A stretch of DNA of 64,000 bases from Rhizobium sp. CF080. Its GTDB lineage: Bacteria > Pseudomonadota > Alphaproteobacteria > Rhizobiales > Rhizobiaceae. The position numbers and the translations under genes were made by a program. Location: NCBI RefSeq assembly GCF_000282095.2, contig NZ_AKKC02000004.1, forward strand, positions 744,001 to 808,000, written 5' to 3'. Numbering within the stretch: the first letter of the stretch is position 1; each line of letters begins with the position of its first letter. The notes under the pieces are model-generated. The model did not search any database. It was not told where the DNA came from and worked only from the letters and a program-made list of their open reading frames with translations. Below, piece after piece: positions 53,436 through 62,099 of this stretch.

Positions 53436-54203
53436 ATGGACAATGAGATGACTGAGAGCAAAAGCATTCGTCGGCAGCCTCAAGAGGCCGGAGCACACAA
53501 CCGGGTCGCGGCTTTTCTGCGCGATCAGTTGCTGTCGGGTGACCTGAAGGCGGGCGACTGCCTTCTTCCGGAAAGGGAGCTTGCTGCCCATCTGAACGTT
53601 AGTCGCCCTGTCCTGCGGGAAGCTCTGAGGGCTTTGGCGATGATCGGTGCGGTCGAGATACGGCACGGGGTCGGGACGATCGTAAAGCGGCCGGATGCAA
53701 GCGCATTGGGCGATATCTTCAGCTTCATGCTTGCGCATCAGTCTGATGTCATTGGCGACATCATGGAGGCTCGCAAGGCGATTGAGCATCATGCCATCCG
53801 GCTTGCCTGCCAGCGCGCGACCGAACAGGATTTTGAAAAACTGGCGAATGCGCTCGCGACGATCGTCGATACGATCAATGAGCCGGAGGCCGGTGGCCTT
53901 GCCGACTTCCGTTTTCACGAGGCGATCGTCAGCGCATCGCACTCTCCGACGCTCGTGACGATCTATGCGTCCATTTCGCAGCTGATGATGCGTTCGCATC
54001 TGGAGCGCCGCGAAAAGATCATCCAGGTCGAGGGCATCCAGGAATTCCTGATCGACGACCACCGCAGGATCCTGGAGGCGTTGGCCGCCCGCGACCGGGT
54101 GCGGGCCGACGATCTTCTGAACAGGCATTTTGAGATCGGTGCGGATTTCCGGCGGCGAGCCAGTCTGCGCGATCTCTCGATAAGCGCCGGCGTTTCGGCG
54201 TAA
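53436..54203 (+). CDS. GntR-family transcriptional regulator (FCD domain)
   Basis: 255-residue regulator. The winged helix reads HNRVAAFLRDQLLSGDLKAG, LLPERELAAHLNVSRPVLRE and ALRALAMIGAVEIRHGVGTI. The FCD domain has MEARKAIEHHAIRLACQRAT, FRFHEAIVSASHSPTLV and DDHRRILEALAARDRVRADD, with the expected metal-site histidines. Starts at ATG 53436 and ATG 53448 are possible; neither has a ribosome site, and the promoter position implies a very short leader. It leads the operon with the RpiB-like isomerase and second amino-acid importer. Confidence 0.93.
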   Translation: MDNEMTESKSIRRQPQEAGAHNRVAAFLRDQLLSGDLKAGDCLLPERELAAHLNVSRPVLREALRALAMIGAVEIRHGVGTIVKRPDASALGDIFSFMLAHQSDVIGDIMEARKAIEHHAIRLACQRATEQDFEKLANALATIVDTINEPEAGGLADFRFHEAIVSASHSPTLVTIYASISQLMMRSHLERREKIIQVEGIQEFLIDDHRRILEALAARDRVRADDLLNRHFEIGADFRRRASLRDLSISAGVSA

Positions 54204-54234
54204 TTCCGCAGTTTCAATGAAAGGTGAGGAGATC

Positions 54235-54681
54235 ATGAATATTGTCATCGGCAGCGATCACGCTGGTTTTCCGCTGAAGGCCGAAGTCGTTTCGGTTCTC
54301 GAGGAATTGGGTCATGTCGTCGAAGACATCGGGAGCTTCACGCCCGAGCCGGTCGACTTTCCGGATATCGCAAGTCTGCTTTGCCAGAAGGTGCGCAGCG
54401 GCTCCGCGGAGCGCGGCATCCTCGTCTGCGGCACGGGTGTCGGTGCGGCGATTGCCGCCAACAAGGTCAACGGGATTCGCGCTGCCGTATGCCACGACGT
54501 CCACTCGGCGCATCAGAGTGTCGAACATGACGATGTGAACGTGATGTGCATCGGCGCCAAGATCGTCGGTCCATGGCTCGCGCGTGATCTGGTGGTTGCT
54601 TATCTCGAGGCGGAGTTCGACCGGAACGAGGATTTCGTTCGCCGGGTCGAAAAGCTGACTGCCCTGGAACAGGCAAACTAA
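54235..54681 (+). CDS. RpiB/LacA/LacB-family sugar-phosphate isomerase
   Basis: 148-residue isomerase: IVIGSDHAGFPLKAEVV at the N terminus, VEDIGSF, the catalytic Cys in LVCGTGVGAAIAANKVNGIR, HDVHSAHQSVEHDDVNVMCI with the conserved His/Asp residues, and GAKIVGPWLARDLV. RpiB-fold enzymes isomerise ribose-5-phosphate, allose-6-phosphate, erythrose/erythrulose-4-phosphate or galactose-6-phosphate. Surrounding genes suggest a C4 or C5 acid/sugar pathway, not housekeeping pentose metabolism. ATG 54235 has GAGGAG upstream. Confidence 0.92.
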   Translation: MNIVIGSDHAGFPLKAEVVSVLEELGHVVEDIGSFTPEPVDFPDIASLLCQKVRSGSAERGILVCGTGVGAAIAANKVNGIRAAVCHDVHSAHQSVEHDDVNVMCIGAKIVGPWLARDLVVAYLEAEFDRNEDFVRRVEKLTALEQAN

Positions 54682-54716
54682 TTGCCATCAGGTTCGCTGA
54701 CAGGGAGAGAGGCGAC

Positions 54717-55640
54717 ATGACGAACGAAAAGCTGCCGGTCGTGGCATTTATCGGTCTGGGTGTGATGGGGCGCGAAATGGCGCTTCATCTGGCGCATGCC
54801 GGTTATCCTGTGCGCCTGTTCGACATTTCATCCACGGCCGTCGACGCTGTGGTTGCCAAGGGTGGAATACGCTGCGAAACCGTGGCGGCTGCGGTGCGGG
54901 GTGCCGAGATTGCCATCTCCATGCTTCCCAATACCCCGCAGGTAGAGGATGTGGTCAACCGTGACGGCGTTCTCGACAACATGGAGCGCGGCGGCGTTTT
55001 CATCGACATGAGCACGATCTCGCCGGAGGCCACCCGCACGATGGCCGCTGCCCTGGCGGAGCGCGGCATCACCATGCTCGATGCGCCCGTATCGGGCGGG
55101 CCTATCGGGGCGAAGAATGCGGCGCTGTCGATCATGGTGGGCGGTGATCGCTCCGCCTTCGAACGTGCAAAATCCGTGCTGGAGGTGATGGGGACGACAA
55201 TTAGCCATGTCGGTGGCCCCGGAGCAGGGCAAACCGTCAAGCTTTGCAATCAGCTGGTCTGCGCCATCAACATCCAGGCGGTGTGCGAGGCCCTGGCGCT
55301 CGGCCGCGCCAGTGGCGTGGACCTGGCCCAGATGCGCGACGTCCTGCTGGGCGGTTCGGCATCCTCCTGGATGCTGGAAAAGCTCGGCCCGGCGATGATC
55401 GCCGGTGATGCGGCCGCAGGCTTTCGCATCGACCTGATGCTGAAGGATCTCCGGCTGGTGCTTGAAATGGCCGGGCAGAACGACGTTGCGCTTCCGGGCA
55501 CGTCTCTGGTGACGTCGCAATATGTCGAGGCCCGCGCTCATGGCGAAGGATCGAACGGCAACCAGGCGCTGTTCCGTGTCTATGACCGCATGACCGGCCA
55601 GGACGCCTCGCGCGTTCCGGTGATGGAAAAGCAGCCATGA
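54717..55640 (+). CDS. NAD(P)-dependent 3-hydroxyacid dehydrogenase (HIBADH/tartronate semialdehyde reductase family)
   Basis: 307-residue beta-hydroxyacid dehydrogenase: Rossmann motif VAFIGLGVMGREMALHLAHA, the substrate-binding MLDAPVSGGPIGAKNAALSI, cofactor-linked HVGGPGAGQTVKLCNQLV with the catalytic Lys, and the all-helical C-terminal half. Relatives reduce tartronate semialdehyde or oxidise 3-hydroxyisobutyrate, L-threonate or D-phenylserine. It follows the RpiB-like gene by 35 bp and its stop overlaps the first permease gene (ATGA). Confidence 0.93.
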   Translation: MTNEKLPVVAFIGLGVMGREMALHLAHAGYPVRLFDISSTAVDAVVAKGGIRCETVAAAVRGAEIAISMLPNTPQVEDVVNRDGVLDNMERGGVFIDMSTISPEATRTMAAALAERGITMLDAPVSGGPIGAKNAALSIMVGGDRSAFERAKSVLEVMGTTISHVGGPGAGQTVKLCNQLVCAINIQAVCEALALGRASGVDLAQMRDVLLGGSASSWMLEKLGPAMIAGDAAAGFRIDLMLKDLRLVLEMAGQNDVALPGTSLVTSQYVEARAHGEGSNGNQALFRVYDRMTGQDASRVPVMEKQP

Positions 55641-56314
55641 CCTTCGATTTTGCGGTCGTTCTCCTTCGGTGGCAGATGCTGATCGATGGAATGGCGCTGA
55701 CGGCTCAGCTCGCCGTCATCACGACCATCACCGGGTTTCTCATCGGCACGGCCTGTGCAATCGCTCGCCGCTCCGGCGGGCGCGTGCTTCAGTCCGCTGC
55801 GACGACCTATGTCGAAGGTATTCGCAATACGCCGTTTCTCGTCCAGATATTCGTGATCTATTTCGGCCTTTCGAGCCTTGGCTTCTCGTTCAGCGCACTC
55901 GTCGTGGCAATCATCGCGCTGACCGTCAATGTCGGCGCCTATACCGCCGAGATCATGCGAGCAGGCTTCGATTCCATCCACAAGGGACAATGGGAAGCGG
56001 GCGAGTGCCTGGGACTTTCTCCCGTCCAGCTCTACTGGCATGTCGGCCTGCGCCCTGCTATGGAGCGGGTCTATCCCGCATTGACCAGCCAGTTCATCCT
56101 GCTGATGCTTGCCTCATCGGTGACGTCGCAGATCTCCACTGAAGAACTGACGGCTGCGGCAAACTTCATCCAGTCCGAGACCTACCGGCCTTTCGAGACC
56201 TATATCGTGGTCGCGGTTCTCTATCTCTTCCTGTCGCTGATCATGAGGGCAATCTTCTGGGCGCTCGGCATGGCCATGTTCCCGCGCCGTCGCCGGCTCG
56301 GTACGCCATTGTGA
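55637..56314 (+). CDS. Polar amino-acid ABC transporter permease
   Basis: 225-residue permease: LLRWQMLIDGMALTAQLAVI at the N terminus, YVEGIRNTPFLVQIFVIYFG, and the EAA loop EAGECLGLSPVQLYWHVGLR. It resembles the first permease of the 2952-5959 importer, including the C-terminal segment with FETYIVVAVLYLFLSL. It overlaps the upstream dehydrogenase gene by 4 bp. Confidence 0.92.
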   Translation: MTFDFAVVLLRWQMLIDGMALTAQLAVITTITGFLIGTACAIARRSGGRVLQSAATTYVEGIRNTPFLVQIFVIYFGLSSLGFSFSALVVAIIALTVNVGAYTAEIMRAGFDSIHKGQWEAGECLGLSPVQLYWHVGLRPAMERVYPALTSQFILLMLASSVTSQISTEELTAAANFIQSETYRPFETYIVVAVLYLFLSLIMRAIFWALGMAMFPRRRRLGTPL

Positions 56315-56327
56315 GTGGGAGGGGATC

Positions 56328-57005
56328 ATGACAACCGCATTCAATCTCAATCACCTGATGTTTCTTCTCAACGGCGTCGTGTGGACTGTCGTACTGACCG
56401 CCATGGCGTTCGTCGGCGGCGGTTTGCTGGGTTTCCTGATCGCGCTTGGCAGGATCACGCCATCTCGTGCGGTCCGCATTGTCACCGGGGCATATGTGCA
56501 GCTTATCCAGGGGACCCCGCTCCTGGTGATCATGTTCATCATCTATTTCGGCCTGCCGACACTCGGACTTTCCATCACCCCGCTCTTTGCTGCCGGTCTT
56601 TCGCTGACGATCTACGTCAGTGCCTATCTCGGCGAGATATGGCGCGGCTGCCTGGAATCGGTTCCGAAGGCGCAGTGGGAAGCCGCCGAATGCCTGGCGC
56701 TCTCCAGGCCACAGAGAATGTTCAAAGTCATCCTGCCGCAGGCGGTCCGGATTGCCACGCCGCCGACCGTCGGATTCAGCGTTCAGATCGTCAAGAATAC
56801 GTCGCTTGCTTCCGTGGTCGGGTTCGTCGAGCTGACCCGCGCCGGACAGCTCATCAACAATTCCATCTTCGAGCCCTTCCTCATCTATCTCATCGTTGCC
56901 GCCCTGTACTTCTGCCTATGCTTTCCGCTGTCGGCATTCAGTCAGCGGCTGGAACGCAGAGGTCCGAGAATGCGGGTATCGGTCAAGCCAGCGATGCAAA
57001 GCTGA
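56328..57005 (+). CDS. Polar amino-acid ABC transporter permease
   Basis: 225-residue partner permease: NGVVWTVVLTAMAFVGGGLL, YVQLIQGTPLLVIMFIIYFG, EIWRGCLESVPKAQWEAAEC and LALSRPQRMFKVILPQAVRI as the EAA loop. It starts 13 bp after its partner, with GGGAGGGG upstream of the ATG. Confidence 0.92.
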   Translation: MTTAFNLNHLMFLLNGVVWTVVLTAMAFVGGGLLGFLIALGRITPSRAVRIVTGAYVQLIQGTPLLVIMFIIYFGLPTLGLSITPLFAAGLSLTIYVSAYLGEIWRGCLESVPKAQWEAAECLALSRPQRMFKVILPQAVRIATPPTVGFSVQIVKNTSLASVVGFVELTRAGQLINNSIFEPFLIYLIVAALYFCLCFPLSAFSQRLERRGPRMRVSVKPAMQS

Positions 57006-57025
57006 AGTTTGAGGGAGGCAGAACC

Positions 57026-57751
57026 ATGCCAATGATTGCACTCAACGAGGTCAGGAAAAGCTTTGGCGCAGTCACCGTGCTGCAAGGCGTCACCTTCTCG
57101 GTCAACAAGGGAGAGGTCGCCGCGCTGATCGGCGCCAGCGGTTCGGGCAAGAGCACGGCGCTGCGCTGCATCGATCGCCTCGAAATCATCGACAGCGGCG
57201 AAATCACCGTTGCGGACCACAAGGTTCATGATCCGCAGCTCAACCTCAGAAAACTGCGGCTCGACGTCGGCATCGTGTTTCAGAGCTACAATCTGTTTCC
57301 GCATCTGACGATCGAGGAGAACATCATGCTTGCTCCCTGCTCGGTCAAGAAACTGCCGAAGGCGCAGGCGCACGAGCTTGCAACGGCCGCTCTGGAGCGG
57401 GTCGGCTTGTCCGAAAAGGCCGACAACTACCCGGAACAACTGTCCGGTGGACAGCAGCAACGGGCGGCCATTGCCAGGTCCCTGGCGATGGAACCGAAGG
57501 TCATGCTTTTCGATGAAGTGACCTCGGCGCTCGATCCCAAACTGACGGGCGAAGTGCTGCGGGTCATCGAAAAACTCGCCGAAAGCGGCATGACCATGAT
57601 CATGGTCACCCATGAAATGAACTTCGCGCGCAAGGTCGCGGACCGCGTCATCTTCATGCATCGCGGGCTCGTCCACGAAGAGGGCGATGCCGGCATGCTG
57701 GCCGCTCCGCAAACACCTGAGCTGCGCGAGTTTCTCAGTCACGATCTGTGA
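57026..57751 (+). CDS. Amino-acid ABC transporter ATP-binding protein
   Basis: 241-residue GlnQ-type ATPase: Walker A IGASGSGKSTALRCIDRLE, Q-loop in VFQSYNLFPHLTIEENI, signature [15 protein letters not shown], Walker B VMLFDEVTSALDPK, switch His in MVTHEMNFARKV. The ATG at 57026 has GAGGGAGG upstream. In this operon the binding protein follows the ATPase, whereas in the 2952-5959 operon it precedes it. Confidence 0.94.
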   Translation: MPMIALNEVRKSFGAVTVLQGVTFSVNKGEVAALIGASGSGKSTALRCIDRLEIIDSGEITVADHKVHDPQLNLRKLRLDVGIVFQSYNLFPHLTIEENIMLAPCSVKKLPKAQAHELATAALERVGLSEKADNYPEQLSGGQQQRAAIARSLAMEPKVMLFDEVTSALDPKLTGEVLRVIEKLAESGMTMIMVTHEMNFARKVADRVIFMHRGLVHEEGDAGMLAAPQTPELREFLSHDL

Positions 57752-57778
57752 ATTCATCATCAACCCGGAGGAGAAGAG

Positions 57779-58582
57779 ATGAAAATTCTTAAAACACTTG
57801 CACTGGTAGGCATTGTCGGCACGGCACTGGTGAGCCAGTCGGTCCCGGCATCGGCCGACGCCTACGCCGATATCATCGCGGCCAAGAAGATCCGCATTGC
57901 CACCGACCTGGCCATTCCCCCGTCCGGCATGCTGGATGCCAATCTCAAGCCTGTCGGTTCCGACGTGGAAACGGCCCAGCAGCTGGCAAAGGATTGGGGC
58001 CTCGAGCTCGAATTTGTCCAGACGACCGGAGCGACCCGCATCCCGAACCTGCAGACCAACAAGGCAGACATCGTGATCTCGACCCTGTCGGTCACGCCGG
58101 AACGCGCTCAGGTCATCGATTTTTCGAAGCCTTATGCCGGCCTTCAGTCGGTCATCGCCGCCCCCGCATCGTCACCCATCAAGAGCTGGGCCGACCTCAA
58201 GGGCCAGGCGGTAACCGTGACCCGCGGCACGACGCAGGATACGGAGCTGACAAAACTTGCCGGCGAACATGGTTTCACCGTCACGCGTTATGACGACGAC
58301 GCCACCATGGTGACGGCGGCCGTCTCCGGCCAGGCAAAGATCATCTCGACCTCAGCTACCCTAGTGAAGCAGGTTCGCGACAAGAACCCCACCCTGGCTT
58401 TCGAACCGAAGATCACCATTCGCGTCCTCAACCTGGCAATCGGCGTCCGCAAGAACGAGCCGCAACTGCTGGCCAAGCTCAATGAATGGGTCGCTGCAAA
58501 TCTGCAGAACGGCAAGCTCAACCAGTTTTACCAGAAGTATCACGGCACCCCTCTGCCGGCGGAAATCGTCAACGCCAAGTGA
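57779..58582 (+). CDS. Periplasmic amino-acid-binding protein of an ABC transporter
   Basis: 267-residue SBP family 3 protein with a signal peptide ending near SVPASADAY. The mature part has AAKKIRIATDLAIPPSGMLD, IPNLQTNKADIVISTLSVTP, DFSKPYAGLQSVIAAP and a C-terminal YHGTPLPAEIVNAK. GGAGGAGAAG lies before ATG 57779. It closes the second polar amino-acid importer. The opening of the binding cleft (ATDLAIPPSGMLD) differs from its paralogue at 4344-5144, so the ligand probably differs. Confidence 0.93.
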   Translation: MKILKTLALVGIVGTALVSQSVPASADAYADIIAAKKIRIATDLAIPPSGMLDANLKPVGSDVETAQQLAKDWGLELEFVQTTGATRIPNLQTNKADIVISTLSVTPERAQVIDFSKPYAGLQSVIAAPASSPIKSWADLKGQAVTVTRGTTQDTELTKLAGEHGFTVTRYDDDATMVTAAVSGQAKIISTSATLVKQVRDKNPTLAFEPKITIRVLNLAIGVRKNEPQLLAKLNEWVAANLQNGKLNQFYQKYHGTPLPAEIVNAK

Positions 58583-58937
58583 TGTTTTCGCTTCCTGAGC
58601 GGCCGTAGGCGCGACCTCGTCCCAACCGGCTTCTCGTCTGCGATCCATGAATTGCGGAGAGCCTGAGCGCTTTTGCTGCGGCAGAGCGCCAGGTTTCGCC
58701 GACTGCGCTCGCCGCAGCGGCAAGGAAATTCTTCATCGCTGACATAAAACTCTGACATGTCGAGAGGAATCTGCTGCCAGCAGGCCCTGAGGCCGGGCAA
58801 GCGGAAGAGGGATTCTCCGATGACGACATTGCAGCAGATGGCGATAAGAACCGGATGCTCGCTGGCGACCGCGAGCCGGCCATGGCGTGCTGATCGACCA
58901 GTCGAACTACAGCTGGGGACGAGTTGCCCCCCATCCC
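58583..58937. other. 355-bp region between convergent operons, mostly non-coding
   Basis: No intact gene. The interval ends in the short LacI-like fragment described separately. A minus-strand frame of about 120 codons is compositionally odd and unrecognised. No strong terminator hairpin is evident. Confidence 0.4.
58820..58896 (+). pseudogene. Possible remnant of a LacI-type DNA-binding domain
   Basis: From ATG 58820 about 25 codons read MTTLQQMAIRTGCSLATASR followed by PWRAD. This matches the pattern of LacI-family N termini (TLxDIAxxxGxSxATVSRALRxD). The similarity stops abruptly and the frame ends at 58960 after unrelated sequence. It is either a relic of a deleted LacI gene or chance. 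An intact LacI gene lies next to it on the other strand. Confidence 0.35.
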
Positions 58938-59954
58938 TCACCCGCTGTCACCGTCGATGAGCGACATCGGCCAGAGCTTCCTGCGTACGACCTGAGGATA
59001 GAGGTCCCCATAGGCGGGCATGGTCGACAGCAGGCTTTCGGCAAGCGCGATGCCGAGGTCTCTGAGAGAGAGTTCGAAACCCGTTAGACTCGGTGAGAGA
59101 AACCGTGCCTGCGGGCTTTGGCGGCCGATGATGGCGATGTCACGGCCCGGCCGGAGGCCAACCTCTTCGAGGCCATGGTATAGCCCTGTCACCAGGGTCT
59201 CGTTGACGAGGATGATGGCAGTGGGCGGTTCACCACTGTCTTTGATTTGCCGGGCGACCGCATAACCTCCGGCTTCGTTCGGCGTGGCGCGGAAAATGCA
59301 ATCTTCGGCAAGCGTCAGGCCGTGTCGTGCCAGAACTATCCGACAACGTTCGATAAAGACATAGCCGAGATTGAGATCACCATGGGGCCAGACGAAGCCT
59401 ATGCGGCTGTGCCCGCCCCGCACCAGACGCTCGATCGACATCTCCGCCATGCCCTCGAAATCCAGATCGATCCATGGCTGACCGACATCGGTAAGGCTTC
59501 GCCCCAGCGTGATGAAGGGAATTGAATGGCGTGCGAGAAACTCCAAGCGCGCATCGTGGCGACGCGTTGCCGACAGGATGATGCCGTCGGCAAAACCGCG
59601 CGCAACCATCCGCTTGAGATAATCGTCAGGATCCTCCTCGGACGAACACAGAAGGGCGACGAGATCGAGCTTGTGGCGGGCCAGCACCGTCTGGACCCCA
59701 TCAAACACGCTCATGAAGAAGATGTCGCCCTGGCCGGTGATTTCCCGGCCGGTCTGCATCATGAAGCCGATCACCCCGGTCGAACCCTTGCGCAGCGCCC
59801 GCCCGGACTGGTTGGCGACATAGCCGAGGTGCTCGGCGGCTTCGAGGACACGCCGGCGCGTTTCCTCGTTCACGTCCGGCTTGCCGTTTAGCGCGCGGGA
59901 GACCGTGCCGATCGAAATGTCCAGGTGTTCCGCCAGCCGCCGAATGCCTTTCAT
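58938..59954 (-). CDS. LacI-family transcriptional regulator
   Basis: 338-residue LacI/GalR regulator: IRRLAEHLDISIGTVSRALN, NEETRRRVLEAAEHLGYVAN and GRALRKGSTGVIGFMM at the N terminus, then an effector domain with IDLDFEGMAEMSIERLVRGG, ILVNETLVTGLYHGLEEVGL and IIGRQSPQARFLSPSLTGFE. The expected FDD of the effector pocket is replaced by GRQ. Start at ATG 59954. It is divergent from the sugar operon at 60084, with two operator-like sites between. Confidence 0.93.
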   Translation of the reverse strand: MKGIRRLAEHLDISIGTVSRALNGKPDVNEETRRRVLEAAEHLGYVANQSGRALRKGSTGVIGFMMQTGREITGQGDIFFMSVFDGVQTVLARHKLDLVALLCSSEEDPDDYLKRMVARGFADGIILSATRRHDARLEFLARHSIPFITLGRSLTDVGQPWIDLDFEGMAEMSIERLVRGGHSRIGFVWPHGDLNLGYVFIERCRIVLARHGLTLAEDCIFRATPNEAGGYAVARQIKDSGEPPTAIILVNETLVTGLYHGLEEVGLRPGRDIAIIGRQSPQARFLSPSLTGFELSLRDLGIALAESLLSTMPAYGDLYPQVVRRKLWPMSLIDGDSG

Positions 59955-59971
59955 GAGCCCGTCCTATCAGA

Positions 59972-60039
59972 CCGTAATCGTTTTCGGAAATCCTATTGAC
60001 AGAAACTATGATCTGTAAATAGGATCGTAAACGTTTACG
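59972..60039 (+). promoter_or_regulatory. Divergent promoter region with two LacI operators
   Basis: TTGACA (59996-60001) and TAGGAT (60020-60025) can serve the plus-strand operon, with a spacer of 18 bp. A perfect palindrome CGTAAACGTTTACG (60026-60039) follows the -10 directly and would cover the start point. A related imperfect site CCGTAATCGTTTTCGG (59972-59987) lies 18 bp before the LacI start codon. The adjacent LacI protein is the obvious ligand-controlled repressor of both directions. Confidence 0.75.
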
Positions 60040-60083
60040 GAAACCGGTGAAGGAGCATCGGCACCGTCAGCGAGGAGGATATT

Positions 60084-61133
60084 GTGACATTGAAGGCCGT
60101 TCTATGCGGGTGCGGAGCCATGGCGCATGGCTGGATGCGGGCGTTGCAGACGACGCCGGGTCTTGCCGAGGCCATTAGCATCGTCGGGCTGGTTGATCTC
60201 GACCGCTCCATCGCCTGGTCGCTCGCCGAAACTTTCGGCCTGACGGATGTAGTCGTCGCTACGGATCTCGACCGGGTGCTGGAAGAGACCGGGGCCGAGC
60301 TTCTGTTCGACATCGTCGTGCCCTCGGCCCGTAAGGCTGTCGTCGCCTCCGGCCTCCGCCACGGTTGCCACGTCCTCAGCGAAAAGCCGATGGCCGCCTC
60401 GCTTAACGAGGCGAGGGAGCTCGTCGCGCTTGCCGAAGGGGCAGGGAGGATACACGCGGTGGTGCAAAACCGACGGTTCATTTCTGGTATCCGCCGCATG
60501 CGCCGCTTCGTCGAAGTCGGTGCGATCGGCGAATTGACCGGCGTGCATTGCGACTTCTTCATAGGGGCACATTTCGGCGGCTTCCGTGAGCAGATGGACA
60601 ATGTGCTCCTGCTCGATATGGCGATCCACACGTTCGACGCGGCTCGTTTTGTTAGCGGCAAGCAGCCCTTGTCGGTCTACTGCCTTGAAACCAACCCGAC
60701 CGGTTCCTGGTATGCCCATGGGGCCTCGGCCAATGCCGTCTTCCGCTTTTCCGACGATGTCGTCTTCACCTATCGCGGCTCCTGGTGCGCCGAGGGTCAC
60801 CGTACGAGTTGGGAAAGCGCCTGGCGTTTGGTGGGCTCGAAGGGAATGTTGACCTGGGACGGCGAGGAGACCTTCGAGGCAACGATTGCCGGCGAAGTGG
60901 AGGGGCTGTTACGCGGCCATCAACCGATCGATGTGCCGCCGGCTCCCCGTGAAGAGGAGACACTGGGCCATGCGAGCGTGATCACTGACTTCCTCAACGC
61001 GATCCGCTCCGGTCGATCGCCCGAGACGGCTGGATCCGACAATATCAAGAGCCTGGCCATGGTGTTCGGCGCCATCGAGAGCGCGCGGACCGGCCAAACC
61101 GTTGCCATTCAGACAGAAGGACCGAACGCATGA
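60084..61133 (+). CDS. Gfo/Idh/MocA-family NAD(P)-dependent sugar dehydrogenase
   Basis: 349-residue oxidoreductase: Rossmann motif AVLCGCGAMAHGWMRALQTT, the EKP signature in HVLSEKPMAASLNEARELV (catalytic Lys), and DMAIHTFDAARFVSG with the second conserved Asp/His. Such enzymes oxidise sugars, cyclitols or glycosides at a ring carbon. The start is GTG 60084 with GAGGAGG upstream. Its stop overlaps the ATG of the isomerase gene by 4 bp, which suggests consecutive steps. Confidence 0.93.
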   Translation: MTLKAVLCGCGAMAHGWMRALQTTPGLAEAISIVGLVDLDRSIAWSLAETFGLTDVVVATDLDRVLEETGAELLFDIVVPSARKAVVASGLRHGCHVLSEKPMAASLNEARELVALAEGAGRIHAVVQNRRFISGIRRMRRFVEVGAIGELTGVHCDFFIGAHFGGFREQMDNVLLLDMAIHTFDAARFVSGKQPLSVYCLETNPTGSWYAHGASANAVFRFSDDVVFTYRGSWCAEGHRTSWESAWRLVGSKGMLTWDGEETFEATIAGEVEGLLRGHQPIDVPPAPREEETLGHASVITDFLNAIRSGRSPETAGSDNIKSLAMVFGAIESARTGQTVAIQTEGPNA

Positions 61134-62032
61134 GCAACCCAGCCAAATCCATCCGTGTCGGCACGATGATCCGCAGCACCAAGGGCGGTGCGGCTGAGCG
61201 CATCGCGCAGATCGCCGATATGGGCTTCGAAAGCTTTCAGCCTTTCTTCTGGCAGACGACGAACGGTCAGGATCTGGCGGAACTCGGCAAGCGCTGCCGC
61301 GATGCCATCGGCGACCGCGACATCACTATTGAGGCGCTCGGCATGTTCGGCAATCCGCTAGAAGAGACCGAGATCGATCTCCAGACGCTTCAGGGCTGGA
61401 AGGATTGCATCGACAATGCCCACCATTTCGGCGCAACCTGCGTCGCAGGTTTTACCGGAAGGCTGCGGGGACGGCCGATCCCGGAAAGCCTGCCGCGCTA
61501 CCGGCAGATCTGGAGCGAGCTTGCGAAACGTGCGGCTGACAAGGGCGTCAAAATCGCCTTCGAGAACTGCGCCATGGATGGCAACTGGCAGACTGGCGAC
61601 TGGAACCTCGCCCACAATCCGGATGCCTGGGAGCTGATCTTCAACGAGACGCCGGACGACCATATCGGCCTCGAGTGGGAGCCATGCCATCAGATGGTCT
61701 ATCTGATCGAGCCCCTGCCGCAGATCCGCAAATGGGCATCGAAGATCTTTCACGTGCACGGCAAGGACGCGACGATCCGCTGGGAGGTCATCCGGGAGCA
61801 CGGGATTTTCGGCAAGCATCCCTTCGTCTTCATGCGCACGCCCGGGTTCGGCGACACGAACTGGACCGATGTCATCTCGGAACTCAGGCTCGTGGGCTGG
61901 TCGGGCTCGATAGACATCGAGGGATGGCACGACCCCGTCTATCGCGACGAGCTGGAAATGACCGGCCAGGTGCACGCCTTGAACTATCTGAAGTCCTGCC
62001 GGGGCGGCGATTTCGTCATCGACCCCGTTTGA
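61130..62032 (+). CDS. Sugar phosphate isomerase/epimerase (xylose isomerase-like TIM barrel)
   Basis: 300-residue TIM-barrel protein of the AP endonuclease 2/xylose isomerase superfamily. Metal-ligand candidates are Glu in [13 protein letters not shown], Glu/His in [13 protein letters not shown], His in [14 protein letters not shown] and Glu in [12 protein letters not shown]. It acts as isomerase, epimerase or dehydratase on a sugar or keto-sugar, and follows the dehydrogenase directly, as in inositol or keto-glycoside pathways. Confidence 0.91.
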   Translation: MSNPAKSIRVGTMIRSTKGGAAERIAQIADMGFESFQPFFWQTTNGQDLAELGKRCRDAIGDRDITIEALGMFGNPLEETEIDLQTLQGWKDCIDNAHHFGATCVAGFTGRLRGRPIPESLPRYRQIWSELAKRAADKGVKIAFENCAMDGNWQTGDWNLAHNPDAWELIFNETPDDHIGLEWEPCHQMVYLIEPLPQIRKWASKIFHVHGKDATIRWEVIREHGIFGKHPFVFMRTPGFGDTNWTDVISELRLVGWSGSIDIEGWHDPVYRDELEMTGQVHALNYLKSCRGGDFVIDPV

Positions 62033-62099
62033 CGCAAACCGCTCCCCGTGCCCGCCTGGAGGAGGTCGGCGCCGGGAGCATAACCTGAAGGAGGAGAGC

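Noticed and set aside
58569..58934. Minus-strand frame of about 120 codons after the amino-acid-binding gene
   Set aside because: Overlaps the end of that gene, no ribosome site, no recognisable domain.
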